In this document: positions 33,717 through 41,673 of the stretch, piece by piece
Position numbering within the stretch: the stretch's first letter is position 1
Layout: every line of letters begins with the position of its first letter
NCBI RefSeq assembly: GCF_001545075.1
Contig: NZ_FCOB02000018.1
Coordinates: 106,387 to 170,386, forward strand
DNA from: Caballeronia ptereochthonis
Lineage (GTDB): Bacteria > Pseudomonadota > Gammaproteobacteria > Burkholderiales > Burkholderiaceae
Direction of reading: 5' to 3'
Length of the DNA stretch: 64,000 bases
Position numbers and translations under genes: made by a program
The notes under the pieces: model-generated
The model's input: only the letters and a program-made list of their open reading frames with translations
What the model was told of the DNA's origin: nothing
Databases searched by the model: none

Positions 33717-34663
33717 GCGGCTGTCTCCTTGTTTTGCCGGTCGGCCATCGCGCGCTCGAGGCCCTTGATGCAGGACACGAGCGTCGCGTTGACGGGAGTC
33801 GGCACGCCGTGACGCTGGCCCCAGCGCACGACCGAGCCGTTGATGAAGTCGATTTCGGTGACGGAGCCTTTTTCCAGGCTCTGCAGCATCGAGGTCTTGA
33901 AGGAGGGCGGCAGGCCGTCGGCGGCGAGCGTCCATGCGTCTTCCGGAGCGCGCGTCGCGAGCGCGACGCCGGCGGCCCGCGCGACCGTCATCGCTTCCTC
34001 GACTGCGGCGAGCGCGGTGGCCTTGAGGAGCGGCTCGCGATAGAGCTGCCCGTAGGTGAGGCCGGTGAGACCCGTCAGCGCGCCGGTCGCGACATTGACG
34101 AGCAGCTTGTCCCACATCGTGCCGACGATGTTGCCGCTGACCGTGGTGATCAGCCCCGCGTCGTTGAAGACGCGCGCGATGTCGTTCGCGCGTTGCGTGA
34201 CGCGGCCATCGAGCTCGCCGATGTAGGTCGCCTTTCCGTACACGCCCGACTGAATGTGTCCCGGTTCGAGCAGCACTCCGCCGACATAGGTCTTGCCCGC
34301 CAGCACGCGTTCACGTCCGACGATATCGGCGAGCACATCCTCATGTCCCAGGCCGTTTTGCAGCGAAAGCACGACCGTTTCAGGACCGACCAGCGCGAGC
34401 GCGCCGCGCATCGCCGATTCCGTGTGAAACGATTTGACCAGCACGATGACGAGATCGACCGGGCCCGCTTCGTCGGCCTGCTGCGCCGCACGCACGGCGA
34501 CGATTCTCGAACCGTTGGCATCGTCGACCCGGAGGCCGTCGCGGCGCATGGCTTGCACATGGCCCGCCGCGCGATTCAGCAGCCAGACTTCGTTTCCGGC
34601 TTCGGTCAGCGCGGCGCCGATGGCGCAGCCCAGCGCGCCCGCGCCCAATATTGCGATCTTCAA
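33713..34663 (-). CDS. 2-dehydropantoate 2-reductase-family protein (PanE/ApbA-like)
   Basis: A 316-residue NADPH-dependent reductase. It has the Rossmann motif AILGAGALGCAIGAAL, VLVKSFHT with the conserved Lys, LQNGLGHED, and WDKLLVNVATGALTGLTG. The start is TTG at 34663, with AAGGAG six bases upstream; no ATG is suitably placed. It is the first gene of the operon and faces the LysR gene. Since the rest of the operon is catabolic, it more likely handles a 2-keto or 2-hydroxy acid of the pathway than pantoate. Confidence 0.83.
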   Translation of the reverse strand: MKIAILGAGALGCAIGAALTEAGNEVWLLNRAAGHVQAMRRDGLRVDDANGSRIVAVRAAQQADEAGPVDLVIVLVKSFHTESAMRGALALVGPETVVLSLQNGLGHEDVLADIVGRERVLAGKTYVGGVLLEPGHIQSGVYGKATYIGELDGRVTQRANDIARVFNDAGLITTVSGNIVGTMWDKLLVNVATGALTGLTGLTYGQLYREPLLKATALAAVEEAMTVARAAGVALATRAPEDAWTLAADGLPPSFKTSMLQSLEKGSVTEIDFINGSVVRWGQRHGVPTPVNATLVSCIKGLERAMADRQNKETAA

Positions 34664-34716
34664 TGGCGTCTCCTTGAGATGGAGACCAAGATACGGGTAC
34701 GGCCTCATTTCGACAA

Positions 34717-34752
34717 TGCAATGCGTACAATGACGCCATTGCAATAGGCAAT
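34717..34752. promoter_or_regulatory. Nested inverted repeats between LysR gene and PanE operon
   Basis: TGCAATG at 34717-34723 pairs with CATTGCA at 34737-34743 (perfect seven-base arms). Overlapping it, ATTGC-AATAG-GCAAT at 34738-34752 is a T-N11-A site typical of LysR-type regulators. The repeats fill the 101-base gap between the divergent genes, so they are probably the regulator's binding and activation sites. Confidence 0.65.
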
Positions 34753-34764
34753 AATGGGCGCGCC

Positions 34765-35667
34765 ATGAACACGACCGAACTTCCCGACATCAAGCTGCTG
34801 CAGCTTTTTGATCTGCTTTACGATGTGCGGAGCGTCACGCGCGTCGCGGAGCAGCTCGGCCAGAGCCAGCCGACCATCAGCATCTGGCTCGGACGCTTGC
34901 GCGAGCACTTGCAGGATCCGCTCTTCATCCGCACGCCCGGCGGCATGGCGCCTACGCCGCAAGCCGACGCGCTGATCGGCGCATGCCGCGAAATCCTCGA
35001 GTCGCTGCGGCGTTTTTCCGCGTGGGAGATCGCCTTCGATCCGGCTACCGCGCAGCGGCGCTTTCGCATCTGCATGACGGACGCGAGTCACGTCACGCTG
35101 CTTCCGCGTTTGCTCGCGCATATGCGCGCTCAGGCGCCGGGCATTCGTCTGGAAGCCGCGCGCATCGACGGCAATACCGAACGCGCGCTGGAGTCGGGCG
35201 AGGCCGATCTCGCGATCGGCTACGTGCCATGGCTCGGCGGCGGCATCTATCAGCAGCAGTTGTACGAGCAGGATTGGGTGTGCCTGTCGAACCGGCACCA
35301 TCCGCGCTTGCGCGCGAAGCTGAGCGCGAAGCAATATCGCGCGGAAGGACATGTGACGATTGCGGCGGGAACGGGCGCGCAATTGCTGGATCAGGCGCTT
35401 GCGCGCGAGCAGGTGGAGCGGCGCGTGGTGCTGGAGTTACCAGGGTTTCTCGGATTGGGCGCAATCATCCAGACGACGGATCTGATCGCCACGCTGCCGC
35501 GTCATATCGGCGAGACGCTCGCGCGCGTCAACGATCTTGCCGTGCACACGTGCCCGATTCCCGTCGATGGATTCGCCGTGCGTCAGCACTGGCATGCGCG
35601 CTATCACCACGAAGCAGGGAACCGCTGGTTGCGCGGCGTCGTGTCTCAGCTGTTCGGCGCACGATGA
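34765..35667 (+). CDS. LysR-family transcriptional regulator
   Basis: A 300-residue LysR-type regulator. The helix-turn-helix is at residues about 8-65 (LFDLLYDVRSVTRVAEQLGQ, SQPTISIWLGRLR), followed by the effector domain from about residue 95. It resembles the NodD/LinR-like group that begins with LLQLFDLLYDVRSV. It is divergent from the PanE/VOC/MaoC/CaiB/AroE/AroQ-like operon, which it likely activates in response to a pathway intermediate. Its 3' end overlaps the SRPBCC gene on the other strand by 22 bases. Confidence 0.92.
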   Translation: MNTTELPDIKLLQLFDLLYDVRSVTRVAEQLGQSQPTISIWLGRLREHLQDPLFIRTPGGMAPTPQADALIGACREILESLRRFSAWEIAFDPATAQRRFRICMTDASHVTLLPRLLAHMRAQAPGIRLEAARIDGNTERALESGEADLAIGYVPWLGGGIYQQQLYEQDWVCLSNRHHPRLRAKLSAKQYRAEGHVTIAAGTGAQLLDQALAREQVERRVVLELPGFLGLGAIIQTTDLIATLPRHIGETLARVNDLAVHTCPIPVDGFAVRQHWHARYHHEAGNRWLRGVVSQLFGAR

Positions 35668-36143
35668 TCGATGCTCACGAGCCGCGCATCGAGCCGCTTC
35701 GCGAGCGCCTCGCCGCCCTGCTGCATCACGTAATCGTGATTCCACTTGAAGATCGGGCGCGCGATGGGCGCGAGGAGGTTCATCCAGCCGCGGCCGGTGC
35801 GAACGCGCCATTCGTATCGCACGGTGGTGACGCTGTCGTGCGATGAAAACCGCCAGCGTCCGCGGCCTTCGACATCGCCGCTCGCTTCGCCTTCCAGCAA
35901 GGCGAACGGCTCGACGCGCGCCACGCGCATGTCGAAGCGCACGCGATACGGCAAGCGTCCTTTCCACGTATAGCGATGCAGCGCGCCGACGCCATCGTCC
36001 GCGCCGGCTTCGACTTCGATCACGCGCTCGACGCAGCTCCACCATTGCGGCCACGCGGCCGGATCGTGAATGGCGTCCCACACCGATTGAAGCGGCGCTT
36101 CGATGCGCCAGGTCGTGATGAAGCAGTATTCGCTCGCGCGCAC
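35646..36143 (-). CDS. SRPBCC-family protein (polyketide cyclase/dehydrase-like)
   Basis: A 165-residue START/Bet v 1-like fold protein. It begins with FITTWRIEAPLQSVWDAIHD and WPQWWSCVERV, the usual lipid/aromatic-binding pattern, and has alternating strands ending in a long C-terminal helix. No catalytic residues are evident. It is monocistronic or first before the unrelated efflux genes on the same strand, 17 bases from the NodT stop. Confidence 0.72.
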   Translation of the reverse strand: MRASEYCFITTWRIEAPLQSVWDAIHDPAAWPQWWSCVERVIEVEAGADDGVGALHRYTWKGRLPYRVRFDMRVARVEPFALLEGEASGDVEGRGRWRFSSHDSVTTVRYEWRVRTGRGWMNLLAPIARPIFKWNHDYVMQQGGEALAKRLDARLVSIDHRAPNS

Positions 36144-36160
36144 GATCGCCTCCGGACCGC

Positions 36161-37624
36161 CTATTTTCCCTTCGCGTCTTGCGCGATGGCTTCGTCGGTT
36201 TCCCAGCCGCCGCCGAGCGCGAGGAACAGATTCACCTGATCGATGGCGACCTGGCCCTCGGCGGCCGCGACTTGCGCCGCGACGCCGGTGAGCGTGCGCG
36301 TCGCGTCGAGATCGTTCAGGAACGACTCGCGGCCCGCGCGATAGAGCCGATTGGTTTCATCCGCCGATTCGATCGCCGACTTGTACGCGGTGCGCAATGC
36401 ATCGGCGCGCGTGGTGTCGGAAGCGTAGTTTGCGAGGCTGCTTTGCGTTTCCTGCAAAGCCTTCAGCACGACGCCGTCGAAATGCGCGAGCGCGCCGTTC
36501 GTCGCCGCTTCGGCCTGATGCACGCGGGCGCGCTGGCCGTTGATCGGGAAGCTCCAGCTGATGAGCGGCCCGAACGCCCAGCGATTGGTGTTCGCGCCGA
36601 ACAGGTCTTCCGCGACGCCCACCGACCCCACCGACGCGCCGAGACTCACCGATGGATACAGCGCCGCCGTCGCCACGCCGATGCGCGCCGTCGATGACGC
36701 GAGCTGCCGTTCGGCCTGACGCACGTCGGGGCGGCGCTTCAGCAGCGCGGCGCCATCACCGACGGGAATCGGCGCGCGCAGCTTCGGCAGCTTCCTGCAG
36801 GCAAGCGCCGCCTTCGGCAAGTCGGAAGGCGCACGCGCGAGCAGCATGGCGAGACGATATTGCGCGACGCGGCGGCGCGCGACGAAGCGGGGGATATCGG
36901 CGGCGAGCGTTTCGGCTTGCGTCTGTCCGCGCGTGACTTCCGATTGATTGCCGCGGCCCGCATCGCGCAGACGCTGTGTGAGCTTCACGCGCTGCTTCTG
37001 CAAGGCAAGCGATTTCTGCGCGATCTCCAGTTCTTCCGCTGCCGAGCACGATTCGACATACGCGCGCACGACATCCGCGACCACCGTGATGCGCGCGAGG
37101 TCCTGCGCGGCTTCCACGGCCTCGTCGTCGGCGTTCGCCGCCTCGACGCCGCGCTTGAGCTTGCCGAACAGATCGAGCTCGTACGAGATGGAAAGATCGA
37201 GCGCGCCTTCGTTGACGACGGGAAGCTTCTCCGTCAAAAGATATTGTTCCGCCGATTCCTGCGCGCGTTGAAACGCCGCCGATGTCTTGCCGGAGAACCC
37301 GCCTTGCTGGTTCGCGAATTCGACCTCGGCGCGCGAGCGCGCGAGATTTGCAGCGGCCACGCGCAAATCCGCATTCGATGCGAGCGCTTGCGTGACGAGC
37401 TGATCGACCACGGGGTCGTCGTAGAGGCGCCACCATTTCGACGGCACCGCGCCCTGCGTGACGGGTGCCCGATCGGCGCCGTCGATGGCCGCGTTTGCAA
37501 ACGCTGCGTTGACGGTCGCGTTCTCCGGGAGCTTGTAGTCCGGGCCGACCGTCGTGCAGCCGAACAGCGCGAACGCCGACGAAGCAGCGATGGCTATCGC
37601 TTTCACGATCCGCACGCCGGTCAT
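36161..37624 (-). CDS. Outer-membrane efflux lipoprotein (NodT/OprM family)
   Basis: A 487-residue outer-membrane channel. It has a lipoprotein signal with Cys23 in ALFGCTTVGPDY, the family start WWRLYDDPVVDQLVTQAL, two repeats of long helices, and GRESFLNDLDATRTL near the C-terminus. It is the last gene of the MarR-FUSC-DUF1656-HlyD operon and overlaps HlyD by ATGA. It would form the exit duct for the pump. Confidence 0.9.
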   Translation of the reverse strand: MTGVRIVKAIAIAASSAFALFGCTTVGPDYKLPENATVNAAFANAAIDGADRAPVTQGAVPSKWWRLYDDPVVDQLVTQALASNADLRVAAANLARSRAEVEFANQQGGFSGKTSAAFQRAQESAEQYLLTEKLPVVNEGALDLSISYELDLFGKLKRGVEAANADDEAVEAAQDLARITVVADVVRAYVESCSAAEELEIAQKSLALQKQRVKLTQRLRDAGRGNQSEVTRGQTQAETLAADIPRFVARRRVAQYRLAMLLARAPSDLPKAALACRKLPKLRAPIPVGDGAALLKRRPDVRQAERQLASSTARIGVATAALYPSVSLGASVGSVGVAEDLFGANTNRWAFGPLISWSFPINGQRARVHQAEAATNGALAHFDGVVLKALQETQSSLANYASDTTRADALRTAYKSAIESADETNRLYRAGRESFLNDLDATRTLTGVAAQVAAAEGQVAIDQVNLFLALGGGWETDEAIAQDAKGK

Positions 37625-38592
37625 TGCGAAGCACCCGAAGCGGTTGCGGGTGCCGACACGCTCGAAGTCGGCGCCGGCGCGGAAGCAGGCGATGTCTCCG
37701 ACGCCGCGCGCTTGCCGATCGAGGGTCCGATGCCGCGCACCGATACCGTCGCCGTGCGGCCCGCGATCATGCGGAAGTCGGCGGGAATCTCATCGAGCGT
37801 CACGCGCACCGGAATGCGCTGCGCGAGACGCACCCAGCTGAATGCGGGATTCACGTTCGGCAGGAGGCTCGGGCTCTGCTGACGATCACGGTCCTCGATG
37901 GCCGCCACGATGCTCTGCACATGTCCGCGCAAGACGTTCGGCTCGCCCATCACCTTGATATCGACCGGCTGGCCGATGTCGATGCCGCGCAGCTTGGTTT
38001 CCTCGAAATAGCCATCGACCCGGAACGAGTGCATGTCGACCACCGACAGCACCGCGCGTCCCGCCGACACGAACTCGCCGACGCGCGGCGCGCGGTCGTT
38101 CAGATAGCCGTCGACGGGACTCAGGATTTCCGTGCGCTGCAAGTTGAGGCGCGCGGTATCGATGGCGACTTCCGCATCGGCGAGCGCGGCCGCCGCCTGT
38201 TCGACGCGCGAATGCGTCTCCTCGACCACTTCACGCGCCACCAGATTGCCGAGCGTGCGGTTGCGCGCATCTTCGCGACGCGCCTGGTCGAGCGTGGCGC
38301 GGCGCTGCTGCGCGGTGGCCTGTGCATTGCGCAGTGCGAGGGCATAGCGCGCCTGATCGATCACGAAGAGCACGTCGCCTTTCTTGACCTGCTGATTGTC
38401 GACGACCTTCACGTCGGTGATGAGGCCCGAGACGTCGGGCGCGACCTGGATCACGTCGGCGCGCACATGACCGTCGCGCGTCCACGGCGCGAACATGTAG
38501 TAGTCGACGAGTTTCCACAGCACGACGGCCGCGATCGTGACGACGATGAGCGTGAGCAGAATCTGCCCGAGGGAGAACCAGGTTTTTTTCAC
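37621..38592 (-). CDS. HlyD-family membrane fusion protein (AaeA/EmrA-like)
   Basis: A 323-residue periplasmic adaptor. One membrane segment lies at residues 9-30, then a biotinyl-lipoyl half-motif (APDVSGLITDVKVVDNQQVK), an alpha-helical hairpin, and the second half (LSPVDGYLNDRAPRVGEFVS). The C-terminus is Ala/Ser/Pro-rich and probably flexible. The start is GTG at 38592, overlapping the DUF1656 stop by GTGA. Confidence 0.9.
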   Translation of the reverse strand: MKKTWFSLGQILLTLIVVTIAAVVLWKLVDYYMFAPWTRDGHVRADVIQVAPDVSGLITDVKVVDNQQVKKGDVLFVIDQARYALALRNAQATAQQRRATLDQARREDARNRTLGNLVAREVVEETHSRVEQAAAALADAEVAIDTARLNLQRTEILSPVDGYLNDRAPRVGEFVSAGRAVLSVVDMHSFRVDGYFEETKLRGIDIGQPVDIKVMGEPNVLRGHVQSIVAAIEDRDRQQSPSLLPNVNPAFSWVRLAQRIPVRVTLDEIPADFRMIAGRTATVSVRGIGPSIGKRAASETSPASAPAPTSSVSAPATASGASQ

Positions 38593-38798
38593 GTGATGAG
38601 CCGCTGCGAAACGATGACGACAAGACCCAGCACCAGTACATAGATGCCGAGATCGAAAATGGAACGGTGCCAGACGAAACGATAGAAGCCGACGCGCGCA
38701 AGCACGGTGCGGATCGCCAGATTCACGAGATAGGCGATGAACATCAGCACGAGCACGGCCGGCACGAACACGCCGAGAATGTCGATTTCGCCGATCAT
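38589..38798 (-). CDS. DUF1656 small membrane protein (AaeX-like)
   Basis: A 69-residue inner-membrane protein with two hydrophobic segments, starting IGEIDILGVFVPAVLVLMFI. It matches DUF1656 proteins such as AaeX, found between FUSC and HlyD genes in aromatic-acid efflux operons. Its exact role in the pump is unknown. It is 34 bases after the FUSC stop. Confidence 0.85.
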   Translation of the reverse strand: MIGEIDILGVFVPAVLVLMFIAYLVNLAIRTVLARVGFYRFVWHRSIFDLGIYVLVLGLVVIVSQRLIT

Positions 38799-38832
38799 GT
38801 GTGGCGTTCCGGTGAAAGATGAAGGACGAGGG

Positions 38833-40941
38833 TCATGCCGGCTCCTCGCGCGGCGGCGCGCCGTTGGCTGCGCCCGGTTGCGCTTGCGTCGCGGGCGGAT
38901 GCAGCGACAGGCGCATGCCGACCAGTGCGTGCAGCGTATCGCGCAGCCAGCGCTCGGCGACGGGATCGACCGCTTGCGATTGCGCAATGGCGCGTGAGGT
39001 GACCTGGGCGCTCGTGGCGTCGATGTTGCGGATCAGTTCGGGCGGCACGGGCTGGCGCGAGCGCCGCGCGATGCACAGTTCGAAGTAGCGGCGCAATGCG
39101 TCGAGCACATCGTCGACCGATGTCTGCAATTCGAGGGGGAGCTTGCGGCGCGTGCGGCGCAGATCGAGCGCATTCAACGCGACGCGGAAATCCCGGAAGC
39201 TTTCGATCGACGGATGACGATGCGAGTCCGTCGCCGCATGACGGGGCAGCAGTTGCATCAGGCGGTCGAGCATGCGCGCGTACAGATTGCGCTGATCCTC
39301 GATGACTTCCGCCGACGACGCGCTCAACACGATATCCGCCCACGCCGAGCGCGTGAGGCGCTCGGCGGCGAGCTCCGCGCCGAAGGGGCGCGTCATGCGC
39401 GTCCAGATGAACGCGAAGAGCAGGCCCGCGACGCCCGCGAGATTGCTGTTGACGAAGACGAAGAAGTTCGCTTCGTACGCGCTCTGGATGCTGATGAAGG
39501 TGGCCGTGTTCACCGCGACGAGCAGCGTCACGAGCGTGAAGCGCGGCTGCGGAATCAGCGTACCGATGATGAGGAAGGGCCCCGAGAAAATCAGCACGAG
39601 CATCGGGAAGTCGTGCACGTGCGGCAGCACGACGAACACGTAAAGGCCGGCGAGCACCACGCTCATGCAGGTCGCGAGAAAGAACTTGAACACTTGCGGT
39701 GCGGGCTCGTCGAGCGCGGCGAAGAAGCAGGTCGAGACCGCCGCAAGCGTCACGGCGCCCGCGCCGTCGTTCCAGCCCGATTCGATCCACAGTCCGCACG
39801 CGACGATGATCGCGCTCACCGCGACGCCCGTCGAAAACAGCATCATGCCGCGATCGAAGAAGCGCGCCGTGCCGCCGAGACGCCAGTGACGGAAGTGCGG
39901 ACGCCATTCGCTCGTCTCGTTCAGAATGGCCGCGCGCAGCGCGCGAATGTCCTGCCATACGTCGATGACCTGGCCGAGACGCCAGAGCGCATTCGAGAGC
40001 AGCGCGCCTTCGGCGCTCGCCAGTGCTTCGACAGATGGGCGCATCGCGGCCACACGTTCGCGCAGCGCATCGGGCTCGCGCTCGTTTTCGATGGCCTTCT
40101 CCGCGCGCGGCGCGGGCGAGGCGACCCACGCGGCCACGTCCTTGAGCAGCTTGTCGAGTCCTTCAGGGTGCTTGCCGTGCTTGTCGATCAGTTCGATCAG
40201 CGGATCGGCCATCGACGAAATCAGCGGCAGGAAGATCTGCATGCGGCCCTGCAACGCGCGCGCGCGGCGGATGATGTCGGGCCGCGTGTGATCGTAGGTC
40301 AGCTGGCTCAGCAGGAGTTCGAGGCCGTTGACTGTCGCCGCGAGCCGCTGTCGCGCCGCCGAGATCGATGCGCCCGCGATATGCCCCGAGAGGGTTTCGC
40401 TCGCGTAGAAGACAGCGTCGCGGAACCATGCGTCCGTCCGTTCGATGAGCGTTGGCGCGAGACGGCTCGGAAACACCGCGCTGCCGACGATGCTCGCCAC
40501 CACGATGCCGAGCAGGATCTCCTCGGTGCGCGTGATCGCGAGATCGAAGACGGTCGTCGGGTTGGTCACGGCGGGCAGCGCGATCAGCGGCAGCGTGTAG
40601 CCCGCGAGCATGAACACATAGCTGCGCGCGGTGCGGTCGAACAGCGACAGATAGAGCAGCGTGCCCGTCCACAACGCGACGATCACGCTGAACAGAAACG
40701 GCGACTCGACGAAAGGCGGCACGATCAGCACCGCGCCGGCCGCGCCGATCATCGTGCCGAGCGCGCGATAGAGCGCCTTGGAGCGCGTCGCGCCGACGAA
40801 CGGATTCGAGACGATGTAGACGGTCGCCATCGCCCAATAGGGACGCGGCAATTCGAGCGCGAGGCCGATATAAAGCGCGATCATCGCGGCGGCGAAGGTC
40901 TTTGCGGAAAAGAGCCACTCGCGCGCGGAAGGAAAGGACAT
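38833..40941 (-). CDS. FUSC-family inner-membrane efflux transporter (AaeB-like)
   Basis: A 702-residue protein with two blocks of about six membrane segments (residues about 10-165 and 365-510), each followed by a long cytoplasmic helical part, the standard FUSC plan. The first block begins SFPSAREWLFSAKTFAAAM and includes LELPRPYWAMATVYIV. AaeB-type members expel hydroxylated aromatic acids. The ATG at 40941 has GGAGCG upstream and follows the MarR stop by four bases. Confidence 0.9.
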   Translation of the reverse strand: MSFPSAREWLFSAKTFAAAMIALYIGLALELPRPYWAMATVYIVSNPFVGATRSKALYRALGTMIGAAGAVLIVPPFVESPFLFSVIVALWTGTLLYLSLFDRTARSYVFMLAGYTLPLIALPAVTNPTTVFDLAITRTEEILLGIVVASIVGSAVFPSRLAPTLIERTDAWFRDAVFYASETLSGHIAGASISAARQRLAATVNGLELLLSQLTYDHTRPDIIRRARALQGRMQIFLPLISSMADPLIELIDKHGKHPEGLDKLLKDVAAWVASPAPRAEKAIENEREPDALRERVAAMRPSVEALASAEGALLSNALWRLGQVIDVWQDIRALRAAILNETSEWRPHFRHWRLGGTARFFDRGMMLFSTGVAVSAIIVACGLWIESGWNDGAGAVTLAAVSTCFFAALDEPAPQVFKFFLATCMSVVLAGLYVFVVLPHVHDFPMLVLIFSGPFLIIGTLIPQPRFTLVTLLVAVNTATFISIQSAYEANFFVFVNSNLAGVAGLLFAFIWTRMTRPFGAELAAERLTRSAWADIVLSASSAEVIEDQRNLYARMLDRLMQLLPRHAATDSHRHPSIESFRDFRVALNALDLRRTRRKLPLELQTSVDDVLDALRRYFELCIARRSRQPVPPELIRNIDATSAQVTSRAIAQSQAVDPVAERWLRDTLHALVGMRLSLHPPATQAQPGAANGAPPREEPA

Positions 40942-40945
40942 GGTG

Positions 40946-41455
40946 CTACGCTCCGCGCTTTCCGGCGAGCCGGGCAGGCTTGGCGGGCTCCTCGGCCGCG
41001 GCCATCGCGGCGAGGATCTTTGCATCGGCCGGCGCGCTGAAGGCGTGGAGCACGCGCAGCGTCGTTTCCAGATCCTCGCGGGTCACGCCCTTCAACAATC
41101 GCGCGCGCAGCGTGACGAGGCGCGCTTCCATGCGCGCGGTGACGGCGCGGCCTTCGTCGGTGAGCGTGATGGTCTTGGCGCGCCTGTCCTCGGGATCTTC
41201 GTCGCGACGCACGAGGCCCGCCGCGCAGAGCTGGTCGAGCAGCCGCACGAGCGACGGCCCCTCGATGCCGACATGTTCCGCGAGCGTCACCTGACGCACC
41301 GCCGCGCCGAGCCGGTTGGCGGTGAGAAGCGGCACGGCGCAGGCTTCCGACACGCCGTATGAGGCGAGCACGCCGTGGCTCGTGCGCCGCCAGCGTCGCG
41401 CGGCAAGCACGAGCGTGCTGCTCACGGAGCGGCGCAATGTATCTAGCTGGGTCAT
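40946..41455 (-). CDS. MarR-family transcriptional regulator
   Basis: A 169-residue winged-helix regulator. The recognition region is QVTLAEHVGIEGPSLVRLLD, followed by GLVRRDEDPEDRRAKTITLT, the classic MarR wing. The C-terminal tail is Ala/Lys-rich. It is first in the efflux operon and likely represses it until an aromatic acid binds. A TATAAT box lies only 10 bases upstream of the start codon, so the transcript may be nearly leaderless. Confidence 0.9.
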   Translation of the reverse strand: MTQLDTLRRSVSSTLVLAARRWRRTSHGVLASYGVSEACAVPLLTANRLGAAVRQVTLAEHVGIEGPSLVRLLDQLCAAGLVRRDEDPEDRRAKTITLTDEGRAVTARMEARLVTLRARLLKGVTREDLETTLRVLHAFSAPADAKILAAMAAAEEPAKPARLAGKRGA

Positions 41456-41463
41456 GCGGCGGG

Positions 41464-41469
41464 ATTATA
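41464..41469 (-). promoter_or_regulatory. -10 box of the marR efflux operon
   Basis: On the minus strand a perfect TATAAT ends nine bases before the marR ATG at 41455. The -35 region is weak, as expected for a regulated promoter. The inverted repeat at 41491-41508 lies just upstream, over the -35 area. Confidence 0.45.
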
Positions 41470-41490
41470 GCGAGAAGCTTATTCGTTAGC

Positions 41491-41508
41491 ATCCTATCGA
41501 GTGAGGAT
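41491..41508. promoter_or_regulatory. Inverted repeat, possible MarR operator
   Basis: ATCCTATCGAGTGAGGAT has perfect five-base arms separated by eight bases. It overlaps the expected -35 region of the marR promoter in the gap to the divergent CoA-transferase gene. Confidence 0.4.
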
Positions 41509-41673
41509 TTTTATTTCAGGTTTCGTCGTTTGAAACGATGGGCCATTCGCTTTCATGTGGCGAGCCCGGGGAGCGCCAAAGTACGGAACGGTCGTTCGTG
41601 CCGCGTTGACCCTCGAAAGTACCGCATGCTGCAATCGACCGGAACACTCAATAGGCGAGCATCGCTCCGCAGC

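Noticed and set aside
39214..41040. 608-codon plus-strand open frame opposite the FUSC gene
   Set aside because: Strongly biased to Arg, Asp and Glu with no hydrophobic core; it is the antisense image of the membrane protein gene.
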